Of a stretch of DNA of 35,557 nt, positions 15,857 to 22,775 are shown piece after piece. Numbering within the stretch: the stretch's first letter is position 1; every line of letters begins with the position of its first letter. Made by a program: the position numbers and the translations under genes. A model generated the notes under the pieces. That model ran no database searches and was not told where the DNA came from. It saw only the letters and a program-made list of their open reading frames with translations. The stretch covers positions 1-35,557 of the forward strand of contig NZ_BAER01000046.1 of assembly GCF_000315055.1 (NCBI RefSeq), read 5' to 3'. Source of the DNA: Paraglaciecola polaris LMG 21857 (GTDB lineage Bacteria; Pseudomonadota; Gammaproteobacteria; Enterobacterales; Alteromonadaceae).

Positions 15857-16298
15857 CTTTCATCACTACCAAATAAATAGAGCTACTACTACCACCAGCT
15901 ATCTATGTTGCAATGAACACACATGGCTTGCCTGTTCATTCGCAACACTTTTACAACTGTTCTGTATGCTAGGTATGCCTCACAGCACCCCATATAACAC
16001 TCATCCCATGAGCAATTACCATTGCTCCCCTCATAACAATGTCATTTCCTGATGAATGCACAGAAACGATTAACCTTTGTTGCTCTGCCTTATTTCTACG
16101 CAGCACTATTGCCATATAGAGTCAGGCTTATTATGCGAGGGGTCATTTGACTGAGGGTATTATCTCTATACTAAACAAGCTAAATGATCCAAGCCCAATC
16201 AGCAAAACTTAACCCCATTGGTACGATTTTAACTACTAAACCAGTACAACGAAACTCATAGAAAAATGCAGCAATAAGCTGGCTCTTTACGCGCAATA
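15857..16298. other. Intergenic region upstream of the HDOD gene with two hairpins
   Basis: A 442-bp gap between two minus-strand genes. TGTTGCAATGAAC (15906-15918) pairs with GTTCATTCGCAACA (15934-15947), 13 bp with one bulged base. GAGCAAT (16010-16016) pairs with ATTGCTC (16021-16027) around a 4-nt loop. The HDOD promoter should lie here. No gene was seen. Confidence 0.45.
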
Positions 16299-16595
16299 TT
16301 AAACTTGATAGTCGAATACCACTATATCGTCCAGAAGTGGAACAAAGACCTCTTTTAACGCCTCATGTTCAGGGTGAGGTAAATAATTATCGCGACCTTT
16401 CTCATTGGCAAACGTCATAAAAACAGAATATGTGTACCCTTTATTCATGTGCTCTGGGCTATCATTCAGGCCCCATTCCACAGAAAGCACGCCATCAATT
16501 TTCTGCACCATAGATTCAAAGAGTATTTTGACGTTACCGATATCAGAATGGCCAACAGAGTCCTTAAATTTTATGAGTAATATATGGCGTATCAT
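16299..16595 (-). CDS. Dabb-family stress-responsive A/B-barrel protein
   Basis: A 98-residue protein with the dimeric alpha/beta-barrel (Dabb) fold. The N-terminal strand MIRHILLIKFKDSV is the family signature. LSVEWGLNDSPEHMNKGYTY (about residues 37-56) and the C-terminal segment NYLPHPEHEALKEVFVPLLD (about 70-89) also match, the last carrying the conserved HPEH. Members occur in stress responses and as small ligand-binding or cyclase-like proteins; the substrate here is unknown. AAGGAT lies close before the ATG at 16595. It stands alone, with a hairpin at 16677-16697 separating it from the next upstream gene. Confidence 0.88.
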   Translation of the reverse strand: MIRHILLIKFKDSVGHSDIGNVKILFESMVQKIDGVLSVEWGLNDSPEHMNKGYTYSVFMTFANEKGRDNYLPHPEHEALKEVFVPLLDDIVVFDYQV

Positions 16596-16676
16596 TTTGA
16601 TCCTTAACAGTTAACCTATGATTAACTGGCTAATTAACAGGTGAGAATTAAGCGATTCGAAATTCAGCTCTAATCT

Positions 16677-16697
16677 CAGGGGATAAGTCATCCCCTG
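16677..16697 (-). terminator. Hairpin downstream of the small membrane protein gene
   Basis: CAGGGGAT (16677-16684) and ATCCCCTG (16690-16697) form a perfect 8-bp GC-rich stem with a 5-nt loop, 83 nt past the stop of the 16780-17097 gene. No T-run follows. It is likely a transcription or processing boundary. Confidence 0.4.
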
Positions 16698-16779
16698 CAT
16701 ATAATACTCAGCATAGGTGACAAATAAGCCAACGTTGAGTCAAGCGGAGAACATACGGTTTCACGTTTTTTGCTACCGA

Positions 16780-17097
16780 TTAATAAAGAGTGACTGCCAT
16801 CAATAAAAAACACAATGAATATGCTTCGTTAAAGGTAATTTCCCTGAGCGTCAATATATCAGAAAGTAGACGATTCCATATTTCTTTGAAAACAGCTGAA
16901 AGTGTTGCGGCGACTATAATGAATACGAAGAGGTAGAACAAAACCTTTATTTCCGATGATTCGAATAATACGTCAACAATAGTATTAGATCCCTCACCTA
17001 TGTTTAATTCACGTACAGAGGCATATTGTACGGTAAAAGCAATAAACAGTGCCAATGTGGCAATTATATTAAATGATGTGGTAATTCCCTTTTTCAT
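16780..17097 (-). CDS. Small membrane protein, hypothetical
   Basis: A 105-residue protein with three hydrophobic segments: FNIIATLALFIAFTVQYASV (about 9-28), VLFYLFVFIIVAATLSAVF (about 52-70) and AYSLCFLLMAVTLY at the C-terminus (92-105). A short charged stretch separates the last two. AAAGGAAAT lies about 4 nt before the ATG at 17097, a strong ribosome binding site. It ends very soon after the third hydrophobic segment, so the C-terminus is embedded in or just beyond the membrane. I do not recognise a family. A small palindrome (AATATC, C, GATATT at 17153-17165) lies about 56 nt upstream and may be an operator. It has no obvious partner. Confidence 0.55.
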   Translation of the reverse strand: MKKGITTSFNIIATLALFIAFTVQYASVRELNIGEGSNTIVDVLFESSEIKVLFYLFVFIIVAATLSAVFKEIWNRLLSDILTLREITFNEAYSLCFLLMAVTLY

Positions 17098-17388
17098 GCG
17101 ATTTCCTTTAATTAAAATAATAATTTACGTATTGAAGCGAGAAAATATCTCTAATATCCGATATTACTCAGGTTGTTTTTTTACACAACCCTAAATGACT
17201 TTTCTAAAATGAACAAAGCATTGATTTGCGGTTTTATCCGTTAGCAAACCTTTATTTCATCCTCCCTAAAATTACCTGCGTTTAACGTCGATGTATTACC
17301 CAGAACACATTCGCGGCCGAACGCATACCCCATATAACAAGTCGTTACACTGCCAATTAAAACGTCATCAAAATCTGTCTTGCCTGCC

Positions 17389-17967
17389 TCATACAGTCAG
17401 TTGCTTAGCATTCTCTTTGGCAAGTGCTTGTAATCTGGCAGTGGAGTATCCCAACTTACACATCAACCGAAACCCCATATACCCGGCCATAATGGCATCT
17501 GCTTTTGCGGTTAGTTCGTCGTCGCTATGCTGTTTTTTTGCGGATGAAAAATGCTTTAAAAAAACGTCTGCCATAGGCGTAAACAACTCATTCACTTTTT
17601 CAGCGACAAGCTTATCTTTCCCGCCCAGCTCACTGGCGGCATCACAAAGGAGACATCCCCTTGAGGTGCTATCATCGGTACTTGCGTGGGCGATAGCTTT
17701 GTCTAAAACCTGTTGGTATCCGGTAACGAGACTTTTAGCGCTCGTCATAATGCTCACCACCTCGGTAATTTCTTTGTGGCCATAGTGTTCAAGCGCTTTA
17801 AAAAAAAGTGTTCGCTTATCGGTATAGGCATTGCACAAGCTACCACGACGAATTAGCGTAGCTTGCTCTAAATCTTCAGTGGACGTAGCCGCGTAGCCTT
17901 TTTGCCAGAAAACCAGCATTGCGCCGCTGAGCACGGTTTGTTCATCAAACTTTCTAGGTCTGGCCAT
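17389..17967 (-). CDS. TetR-family transcriptional repressor
   Basis: A 192-residue TetR protein. The N-terminal HTH covers about residues 8-55 (VLSGAMLVFWQKGYAATSTE, then LIRRGSLCNAYTDKRTLFFK and ALEHYG). The GSLCNAYTDKRTLF segment is the typical TetR recognition helix followed by the KR-containing helix. The C-terminal ligand domain has a cysteine-rich stretch RGCLLCDAASELGG (about 103-116), common in TetR subgroups that control oxidoreductases. The gene is divergent from the cytochrome P460 gene across 114 bp with a perfect 12-bp palindrome, so it probably represses P460 and itself. ATG at 17967 is the only start that gives a complete HTH. The ligand is unknown; the cysteines may sense an electrophile or oxidant, which is speculation. 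Confidence 0.88.
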   Translation of the reverse strand: MARPRKFDEQTVLSGAMLVFWQKGYAATSTEDLEQATLIRRGSLCNAYTDKRTLFFKALEHYGHKEITEVVSIMTSAKSLVTGYQQVLDKAIAHASTDDSTSRGCLLCDAASELGGKDKLVAEKVNELFTPMADVFLKHFSSAKKQHSDDELTAKADAIMAGYMGFRLMCKLGYSTARLQALAKENAKQLTV

Positions 17968-18002
17968 TGATTTTACGACTCTTAATTAGTTTTTATATAA
18001 AT

Positions 18003-18049
18003 ATACCAAAATAACTTTATAAAGTAGAGAAGTGAGTTTATATTGGTAT
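18003..18049. promoter_or_regulatory. Divergent promoter region with candidate TetR operator
   Basis: The gap between tetR and P460 contains a perfect 12-bp palindrome ACTTTATAAAGT (18014-18025). An outer inverted pair, ATACCAA (18003-18009) and TTGGTAT (18043-18049), overlaps it but is not concentric. The position suits autoregulation plus control of the P460 gene. Confidence 0.4.
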
Positions 18050-18081
18050 GTACGTTCAAAAATAAAATAAAGGCTCATAGC

Positions 18082-18696
18082 ATGGCTATATTCACTTTAC
18101 GCACCACCTTAATCGCAACTATTTTTGCCCTAAGTACAGCTGCTTCCAGTGCCGTTACACTGGACGATGTAGTTGACGATGATGGGATTCCACAGTTACC
18201 AGAAAACTTCAGGAGTTGGGAGTTTCTTGGTGCTTTTTCCGGTCTTGCAGCGGATAAAAATGGCTCCCATGAAATGCATACTGTTTATGCCAGCCCAGGC
18301 ACAGTTGAATACTATCAACAAAATAATGCGTACCCTGATGCAGCAGTACTAGTAAAAGAAGTGCTTGAGACAGACACAGAGAACTTAACCACTGGACGCA
18401 TTTCCTATGCGACCAAAACCAAAGGTTGGTTTGTTTGGATTAAAGATAGCAAAGGTCGATTCCCAGAAAGTAAGTTGTGGGGGGATGGTTGGGGCTGGGC
18501 ATTTTATGCCGCAGGTGATAAACCCAAACTGCAAACCACCGACTATAAAACCGATTGTTTAGGCTGCCATGTACCGGCAAAAGACACAGATTACTCCTAT
18601 GTTCGTGGATATCCTGTGCTTGAAATAGAGCCTATGTCTGGCGGCCAAAATAAATCAGCCGACAATAAAGAAGCTAGCGAATCGCCCCGTGAATAA
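18082..18696 (+). CDS. Periplasmic cytochrome P460
   Basis: A 204-residue protein if started at ATG 18082, which has AAGG 9 nt upstream; an upstream TTG at 18043 would add 13 residues that spoil the signal peptide. The signal peptide is MAIFTLRTTLIATIFALSTA with a cleavage-like ASSA. The P460 domain covers about residues 37-180: VYASPGTVEYYQQNNAYPDA, GWFVWIKDSKGRFPESKLWG, then GDGWGWAFYAAGDKP. The single heme c motif CLGCH lies near residue 164. Cytochrome P460 proteins carry a heme cross-linked to lysine and oxidise hydroxylamine or detoxify nitrogen oxides in some bacteria; many marine members have unknown roles. It is controlled, probably, by the divergent TetR. No nitrification genes are nearby, so an ammonia-oxidation role is unlikely. 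Confidence 0.85.
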   Translation: MAIFTLRTTLIATIFALSTAASSAVTLDDVVDDDGIPQLPENFRSWEFLGAFSGLAADKNGSHEMHTVYASPGTVEYYQQNNAYPDAAVLVKEVLETDTENLTTGRISYATKTKGWFVWIKDSKGRFPESKLWGDGWGWAFYAAGDKPKLQTTDYKTDCLGCHVPAKDTDYSYVRGYPVLEIEPMSGGQNKSADNKEASESPRE

Positions 18697-18789
18697 CGTT
18701 TCGCTAAACGCCTTAAAATAGTAATTTATGGCAGGCAACGAAGCTTTTTTATAGGGATAACAAGTACCCTATGCAAATACGGTTGCCAG

Positions 18790-18838
18790 ATTTGTTGAAC
18801 AGAAATAGACGATATGTATCAATTTCTGTTCAACAAAT
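18790..18838. terminator. Perfect 17-bp inverted repeat spanning the egtD stop codon
   Basis: ATTTGTTGAACAGAAAT (18790-18806) and its exact reverse complement (18822-18838) are separated by 15 nt. The right arm encodes the last residues of EgtD, its TGA lies in the loop, and the left arm is downstream on the minus strand. It sits between the convergent P460 and egtD genes. There is no T-run, so the terminator call rests on position. A smaller hairpin, ATAGGG/CCCTAT, lies at 18751-18772. Confidence 0.55.
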
Positions 18839-19766
18839 AATCTGCGAAGTAATGATTCTTATCGGTAAACTTGGCCGCGATTGAAAAGTCAGTTTGCTGT
18901 AACAACCCACAGACAATCTCATCATTATATTTACGCGAAATTTCGGTGTGGATTTTTTCACCGGCGTGAAAATGATAGGTTTTTCCGATGGCATTAATGT
19001 CGACGGATTGATCGCATCCACTCAATAAATAGCTTTTAGCTATGCCTTCGTTTTCATCGTACTCAGGCGCATGTGCAAATCCACCCGGGTCAAAATTGGC
19101 CCCCAGCTCAGCATTCATACGATGCAAAAGGTTGATATTAAACGAACGCGTGATACCGCTTTCATCGTTATAAGCTGGCAAGACAATATCAGCCGGTTTA
19201 ATCAAATCTGTGCCCAGTAACAGTTTGTCATTTTTGCTTAAATTGGCGCCCAGTTGATAAAGAAAATCACTGGCGATGGCGTCTGACATATTGCCAATAT
19301 TTGAACCTAGAAACAGTACAATTTTGGGATGATGACTGTCTTTTACCGAGCCCAACATTTCAAAATAATCACCATGTTTTGGTATAACAGATACGTGGGG
19401 CAAGGCTTGCTGTAATGATTTTTCGAGTTGATCTAATGCATTTTGAGAAATATCAACTGGCATGTAATCAAATTGATACCCTTCATCACTTAGGGCTGCA
19501 AGCAGTTTACGCGTTTTACTACCGTCCCCGGCACCGAGTTCAATTAACTCAAAATAAACGTTTTTATCCGCTTGGAATGACTCGATGAGAGCCAAGGTTT
19601 GCGTGCTAAATATTTCCATTTCGCAGCGGGTTAAATAATACTCGGGCATCTTCATGATCTGCACAAAAAGCGCGTCGCCTTTTTTATCATAAAAATATTT
19701 AGACGGAAGCGTTTTTTCACTTTGACTCAAGCCAGCATCGACGTTATTCGCGAACTCTTCAATCAT
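18819..19766 (-). CDS. egtD: L-histidine N-alpha-methyltransferase EgtD
   Basis: A 315-residue SAM-dependent enzyme that trimethylates histidine to hercynine, the first step of ergothioneine synthesis. The N-terminus has LPSKYFYDKKGDALF and the paired MPEYYLTRCEMEIF typical of EgtD. The SAM site is ELGAGDGSKTRKLL (about 75-88), followed by PVDIS. GSNIGN (about 154-159) holds the conserved Asn. The C-terminal HTEISRKY (about 279-286) keeps the Glu and Ser that contact the histidine substrate in characterised EgtD. Length is as usual (about 320). It follows egtB by 37 nt on the same strand, so they are an operon. The 3' end forms one arm of a 17-bp inverted repeat. Confidence 0.93.
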   Translation of the reverse strand: MIEEFANNVDAGLSQSEKTLPSKYFYDKKGDALFVQIMKMPEYYLTRCEMEIFSTQTLALIESFQADKNVYFELIELGAGDGSKTRKLLAALSDEGYQFDYMPVDISQNALDQLEKSLQQALPHVSVIPKHGDYFEMLGSVKDSHHPKIVLFLGSNIGNMSDAIASDFLYQLGANLSKNDKLLLGTDLIKPADIVLPAYNDESGITRSFNINLLHRMNAELGANFDPGGFAHAPEYDENEGIAKSYLLSGCDQSVDINAIGKTYHFHAGEKIHTEISRKYNDEIVCGLLQQTDFSIAAKFTDKNHYFADYLLNRN

Positions 19767-19803
19767 CTTATTTGTCTCTTGGTTATCATTTAAGCTGACC
19801 TGC

Positions 19804-20961
19804 TTATTTAACTAAGCGGATACCAGAATATTGCCACTGAAAATGTGGCTGAAAAAAGTTTCGGTACGTGGATCTCGAATGCTGTTCTGCGCTGGCAACA
19901 GACGCACCACGTAACACCATTTGATTCACCATAAATTTACCGTTGTACTCCCCCACGGCACCATCACTCACTTTAAAGCCCGGATAGGCTAAATACGCCG
20001 ATGAGGTCCATTCCCAGCGCTGGCCCCACGTAAACTGGCTTGAGGCGACTTCCCATTCAAACTCAGTGGCCAAACGCATTTTCTTCCAGTTAGCAAACGC
20101 ATTAGCTTCGTAATACGAAACGTGCGACACGCTTGCCTGTTTATCAATGGGTTTCAGCCCCGCCAACGTAAAGTAATACCACTGACCTTGCACACATTTC
20201 CAGTACAAAGGACACGTGATTTGCTTGTTCTCTATCCACGTCCAGCCATCGTCTAACCAATAGTTAAAAGTGGTATAACCGCCGCTTTCAATAAACTCAA
20301 TATACTCACCATTAGTCACCAAACAGGCAGCAATCTCAAAATGCTGCAAGTAAACTTTATGTCGCCCTCTTTCATTATCAAAACAAAAACTCTCGTCTGC
20401 ATGGCCTATTTCATAAACGCCTTCATCAATGCTTAACCATTGCTCAGGGGTTTCGACAGCGTTACTGCATTGGCTTACCAGGTTAAAATCTGGTCGATAC
20501 ACAGGGTAGATAGGATTTAACGACAGGGTGTATTTTAAATCCGTTAATAACAGTTCTTGATGTTGTTGCTCATGGTTTATACCTAAGGTCACCAGGGCTT
20601 TAATTTCATCACTGACATCAGTGCTGAGCAAACGTACCATGTGCTCGTCGACATAATGACGATATTGATAAACCTGTTCAACAGTAGGTCGCGTGATAAG
20701 GCCACGCTGGGCGCGTACGGCTTTTTCGCCGACGCTTTGGTAATAGCTGTTAAACAAAAAAGTAAAATGCCCATCTAGTACCGCATAACCCGCCACGAAC
20801 TTCGTCAGGATCATCTCTTCAAAAAACCAACTTGTATGGGCTAAGTGCCATTTGGGCGGACTAGTAAAATCAACCGCTTGAGGAATATAGTCTTCTACGT
20901 TGAGCGGGGCGCAAAGCGACTCAGTATATTGCCGTGTTTGTTTATATTGGGCTAATAACAT
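19804..20961 (-). CDS. egtB: Ergothioneine sulfoxide synthase EgtB
   Basis: A 385-residue non-heme iron enzyme that joins hercynine to a thiol substrate (cysteine or gamma-glutamylcysteine, depending on type) with O2. The N-terminal DinB-like half has the iron histidines: WHLAHTSWFFEE (about 38-49) and NHEQQHQELLLTD (about 129-141), i.e. the HxxxH pair plus the upstream His. The C-terminal FGE-sulfatase half runs from about 175, with ACLVTNGEYIEFIESGGY, RLATEFEWEVA and HSRSTYRNFF. The length is somewhat below actinobacterial EgtB (about 430). AAGGTG lies 8 nt before the ATG at 20961. It is the first gene of an egtB-egtD pair. No egtA or egtC is nearby, which fits cysteine-using two-gene cassettes but does not prove it. 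Confidence 0.93.
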   Translation of the reverse strand: MLLAQYKQTRQYTESLCAPLNVEDYIPQAVDFTSPPKWHLAHTSWFFEEMILTKFVAGYAVLDGHFTFLFNSYYQSVGEKAVRAQRGLITRPTVEQVYQYRHYVDEHMVRLLSTDVSDEIKALVTLGINHEQQHQELLLTDLKYTLSLNPIYPVYRPDFNLVSQCSNAVETPEQWLSIDEGVYEIGHADESFCFDNERGRHKVYLQHFEIAACLVTNGEYIEFIESGGYTTFNYWLDDGWTWIENKQITCPLYWKCVQGQWYYFTLAGLKPIDKQASVSHVSYYEANAFANWKKMRLATEFEWEVASSQFTWGQRWEWTSSAYLAYPGFKVSDGAVGEYNGKFMVNQMVLRGASVASAEQHSRSTYRNFFQPHFQWQYSGIRLVK

Positions 20962-21181
20962 GGTACTACACCTTAAAAAAATAATAGCTTGGATCTCAAG
21001 TAAGATTAACTATGCCGCTGGGGAAATGGCTTGGGATGTCCATTTTTCATTGGCTCATGTGTTAATCAATATCTGCCGATAACCGTGTCGAGCAAATCAT
21101 CTAGTTCAGCAAAACGCCCAGCGCTAGGCCAATTACGTTAACGATCCCTGATATTAACGGCTTACTGTAATAGCGATGAAA

Positions 21182-21421
21182 CTAATTCCTGCGCCAAACA
21201 CAGTACAATTCAATATTACGCTTTAATTCTTTCAAATCAGATAGTTGGCCTTCTTCGACCGTTTGTTCAAGTTGATATTTGGCATCTTCACACCTTTCAC
21301 CTAATGGTTGATAAATATCGTTTCTTTCGACTTTAGAACGATCCGCAGAAGCCAATTTTGACTGAGTGCAGGCACTCAAACCCAACACTAAAAAACAGGT
21401 TAATAGCAGCGTATTACGCAT
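21182..21421 (-). CDS. Small lipoprotein, hypothetical
   Basis: A 79-residue protein with a clear lipoprotein signal: MRNTLLLTCFLVLGLSAC, lipobox LSAC with Cys at residue 18. The mature part is about 60 residues, charged, with RCEDAKYQLEQTVEEGQLSD in the middle (possible short helix) and a second and third cysteine (RCEDA and LYCVW) that could form a disulfide. AAGGAT lies 5 nt before the ATG at 21421. I do not recognise a family. It is separated from egtB by 220 bp and from the VOC gene by 189 bp, so it is probably independent. Confidence 0.65.
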   Translation of the reverse strand: MRNTLLLTCFLVLGLSACTQSKLASADRSKVERNDIYQPLGERCEDAKYQLEQTVEEGQLSDLKELKRNIELYCVWRRN

Positions 21422-21610
21422 AAAATCCTTAATGGCTAAACATAAAAATCAGGCAAAAACTGATGAAAACGCACGTTGACTTGGTCAAACAGAGCGCCTC
21501 ACAGAGACCTAAGGCTCTTCAATCAAAGGGTAACAATACATGCCTATTATGACAATCGACGACCTATAAACCTTATTGTTTATCTGGCCGTTTACTTCCA
21601 CAAGCTAGTA

Positions 21611-21997
21611 TCATTGACCGGCAGGTGGCTGCCATAATTCAACTTTATTTCCTTCTGGATCGATGACCCAAGCAAACTTACCATATTCAGAGTCTTCAAT
21701 CTTATCGAGAACATTGCACCCTTCAGCTTTGAGCACATCGACTAACGCATAAAGATCATCTACGCGGTAATTAATCATAAATGAAGCATTGCTTGGGCTA
21801 AACTGCTCGCCGTCTTGAGACCCAACAGACCAGACAGTCGTTCCACCAACGGGCTTGCCGTCCGAGTCTGACCAACTGAATGCGGTACCTCCCCAAGCCT
21901 GAACATCAATGCCCAGGTGACGTTTGTACCAAGCTTGTAACTGAGGTGCATCTTTCGCTTTAAAGAAAATACCGCCTATACCAGTAACGCGTTTCAT
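21611..21997 (-). CDS. VOC-family (glyoxalase/dioxygenase-fold) protein
   Basis: A 128-residue VOC protein if started at ATG 21997, which has a strong GGAGG 5 nt upstream; a longer start at 22051 would add 18 residues without a binding site. The N-terminal module begins VTGIGGIFFKAKDAPQLQAW with YKRHLGI, and the C-terminal module has FMINYRVDDLYALVDVLKAE followed by GKFAWVIDPEGNKVELWQPP. The last Glu (VELW) is the usual metal ligand. VOC proteins act on small molecules such as methylglyoxal adducts, antibiotics or catechols; the substrate cannot be assigned here. It may be independent of the MAPEG gene upstream (93 bp). Confidence 0.87.
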   Translation of the reverse strand: MKRVTGIGGIFFKAKDAPQLQAWYKRHLGIDVQAWGGTAFSWSDSDGKPVGGTTVWSVGSQDGEQFSPSNASFMINYRVDDLYALVDVLKAEGCNVLDKIEDSEYGKFAWVIDPEGNKVELWQPPAGQ

Positions 21998-22090
21998 GTA
22001 GACCTCCACATGTGGTGAGTAATTGTTCAGTTGCCCATCGCCACTCAACACTGCGGCGAACTGAATTCAGGTTTAAAACATCTTTTACAG

Positions 22091-22636
22091 TCAGTTTGAG
22101 CTTACTATTTTCCATAGTGTGTGAATAACAAAAATCACAAACAACACAAGTGTCGGGTAAAAAGTGACTGCAAAACCAAACGCTCTGGCTGCAGCGCCAT
22201 TTTTATAACCCTTAAAGAATAACGTACGGCCCAATGCAAAAAGTACCGAGCACAAAGGTATTGCGGATAAAACAGAAACCGGCATTACCAAGCACCATGC
22301 TGTGTATACAATGATGGCAACAACAAACTGCTCTAAGGTATTTTGTAGCAGGCTTTGCAGGACTAAAGCATTTTCAGAACCCCGTGTTAACCCACTACCA
22401 TCAATATCATCAGGACTAAAAAAGCGTAGCTTAGCCAATCGACCGATTGACACCAGCAGAAATCCAGTAGGCAGAATAATGGATAGCCCTAGCACGTCAA
22501 ACCTGCCCTGAATATCGCCGATTAAGGCATTGGAGAATGGATCGAAATAAGTGCTTAGCATAATCGTCAATATGGACAATGTCATCGCTGATGCCATACC
22601 TTTCAATACACCTAATTGCTTTGCTGAAAGTGCCAT
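22091..22636 (-). CDS. MAPEG-family membrane protein
   Basis: A 181-residue integral membrane protein with four hydrophobic segments. The MAPEG signature is present: LQSLLQNTLEQFVVAIIVYT (about 92-111), and GYKNGAAARAFGFAVTFYPT (about 142-161), the latter matching the conserved arginine-rich turn. MAPEG proteins are glutathione-dependent or eicosanoid-type enzymes in eukaryotes; bacterial members have mostly unknown function, some with glutathione transferase activity. AAGGAT lies close before the ATG at 22636. It lies downstream of cydC on the same strand, 139 bp away, so it is probably separate from the cyd operon, although read-through is possible. Confidence 0.85.
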   Translation of the reverse strand: MALSAKQLGVLKGMASAMTLSILTIMLSTYFDPFSNALIGDIQGRFDVLGLSIILPTGFLLVSIGRLAKLRFFSPDDIDGSGLTRGSENALVLQSLLQNTLEQFVVAIIVYTAWCLVMPVSVLSAIPLCSVLFALGRTLFFKGYKNGAAARAFGFAVTFYPTLVLFVIFVIHTLWKIVSSN

Positions 22637-22775
22637 ACTATATCCTTGCCAGCTATCGCTTAAAATGTGAGGGACTCTACTAACATCTTAACCAAAGATA
22701 AGGGAGTAACACGAGTATCGTTTCAGGTCGCCAAAATATAATAGCGATGGTTAACAGATGATCCCCCCAGCAAGG

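Noticed and set aside
17171-17190. GGTTGT/ACAACC hairpin after tetR
   Set aside because: A 6-bp stem with a T-rich loop, about 200 nt from the tetR stop; not convincing as its terminator.
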